A stretch of 7,368 nt of DNA, taken from contig DXRF01000057.1 in assembly GCA_019411205.1 (NCBI GenBank), forward strand, positions 6,204-13,571, given 5' to 3'. The notes under the pieces are model-generated. The model was not told where the DNA came from, searched no databases, and worked only from the letters and a program-made list of their open reading frames with translations. The DNA comes from Parabacteroides sp. Lineage in GTDB: Bacteria; Bacteroidota; Bacteroidia; Bacteroidales; Tannerellaceae. The position numbers were made by a program, and so were the translations under genes. Shown here piece after piece: positions 6,781 through 7,368 of this stretch (positions are counted from its first letter, which is position 1; every line of letters begins with the position of its first letter).

Positions 6781-7368
6781 TTATTCAAACCCGGCATGCA
6801 CACCTTTGATGGAAAAGGAATCCGCTTCTCGTTTTTTCTCTCCGGTGTACATCCATTCGATGGTGTCTTCGTATGTCTTGCCATCTTTGCTTGCAACAGT
6901 CTTCACAATGTTTTTCCCGTCTGCCAGGATGACATTGTCTATAATATAATGAACATCAGTATAACCTTTACGGATGCCGGACAGCTCCTGACCGTTCAAA
7001 AAGACTTTCGGTTCTCCAATATTGGAATAGACGGTGATGGAAGTAACTTTCTTTTCGCGATCCACGTTTCGGCGCTGTGTCAGGTAGAGGACAGGATCTT
7101 CGCTCCAGTTCGCCTTATACCAGAAATAAGAGTCTTTCTTCGTCTTGCGATCGAAAGTCACCATACCCTTCATGTTACGGGCGGGAAGGTCACCGCGGTT
7201 TGCCAGAGGAGTGGCAAAATCGAAAGTGTTCCACAAATAAGAAGCGACAATATACGGATGCTTGGCAATCACGCTCCACTGGTATTCGTGCGTCTTCGTC
7301 TGGAATGTTTCCGGATAGAAAGGCTTCGTCCAATTCAGCGAATTGTCCAGATATTCGGTCTGATGGAC
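6781..7368 (-). CDS. Glycoside hydrolase family 2 (beta-galactosidase-like), C-terminal part; 5' end outside window
   Basis: The frame is open from the right edge to TAA at 6781-6783, giving 195 visible residues. GTG at 7272 is an internal codon. The segment EYQWSVIAKHPYIVASYLWN with FDFATPLANRGD, followed by GMVTFDRKTKKDSYFWYKANW, is the end of the TIM-barrel domain of Bacteroidales GH2 beta-galactosidase-like enzymes. The usual Glu nucleophile motif should lie only a short way beyond the right edge. After LTQRR a beta-sandwich domain of about 100 residues (SITVYSNIGEPKVFLNG...) matches the Ig-like domain that often follows in these proteins. GH2 members remove beta-linked galactose, glucuronic acid, mannose or related sugars, generally outside the cytoplasm. 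Substrate and signal peptide cannot be judged here. It has its own terminator, so it is likely transcriptionally separate from the antiporter. Confidence 0.9.
   Translation of the reverse strand, partial: VHQTEYLDNSLNWTKPFYPETFQTKTHEYQWSVIAKHPYIVASYLWNTFDFATPLANRGDLPARNMKGMVTFDRKTKKDSYFWYKANWSEDPVLYLTQRRNVDREKKVTSITVYSNIGEPKVFLNGQELSGIRKGYTDVHYIIDNVILADGKNIVKTVASKDGKTYEDTIEWMYTGEKKREADSFSIKGVHAGFE

Noticed and set aside
7270..7272. GTG as the start codon of a small 163-residue gene
   Set aside because: The frame continues to the right edge with GH2-like sequence before this codon, so it is an internal Val in a larger gene.
1..7368. A polysaccharide utilisation locus or a defence/mobile system
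   Set aside because: No SusC/SusD pair, sensor regulator, nuclease, transposase, integrase or CRISPR array is present in the window. The two glycosidases are only fragments at opposite edges on opposite strands.

Overview
The window looks like chromosomal DNA of a gut-type Bacteroidales bacterium, most probably Parabacteroides or Bacteroides; this is an inference. The evidence is the style of the glycoside hydrolases (a GH3 ending and a GH2 ending), a eukaryote-like glycogen branching enzyme, a CHX-like cation/proton antiporter, and two start regions that carry the Bacteroidetes -7 promoter box (TAnnTTTG) instead of a Shine-Dalgarno sequence. No rRNA, tRNA, transposase, integrase or CRISPR array was seen.

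Layout from left to right. Positions 1-856 (+) are the 3' end of a GH3 glycosidase. It converges on a minus-strand block, and a strong two-storey hairpin terminator at 861-903 lies between them. Next is a small 22-bp-period repeat (917-982) that runs into the end of the mannose-6-phosphate isomerase gene manA (975-1949, -). Upstream of manA is an AT-rich spacer (1950-2043) with three copies of one 22-nt sequence, two direct and one inverted. Then come glgB (2044-4053, -) and a 771-residue CPA2/CHX-like antiporter (4119-6434, -). A 346-bp gene-free spacer (6435-6780) holds the antiporter promoter, a palindromic stretch and a terminator. The window ends inside the 3' part of a GH2 glycosidase (6781 to the right edge, -).

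Functionally, manA (fructose-6-P/mannose-6-P) and glgB (glycogen branching) both handle intracellular hexose and storage polysaccharide. The flanking GH3 and GH2 enzymes belong to families that release sugars from external glycans. The antiporter is probably a housekeeping ion or pH homeostasis protein and need not be linked to sugar metabolism. All minus-strand genes could be partly co-transcribed in the order antiporter, glgB, manA, but the antiporter and glgB each show their own candidate -7 box. The GH2 gene upstream is closed off by its own terminator.

I did not find a convincing undescribed multi-gene system. The most interesting non-coding signal is the triplicated 22-nt sequence before manA, which could form two mutually exclusive hairpins. 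Next are the 22-bp periodic repeat at the manA 3' end and the palindromic spacer upstream of the antiporter.
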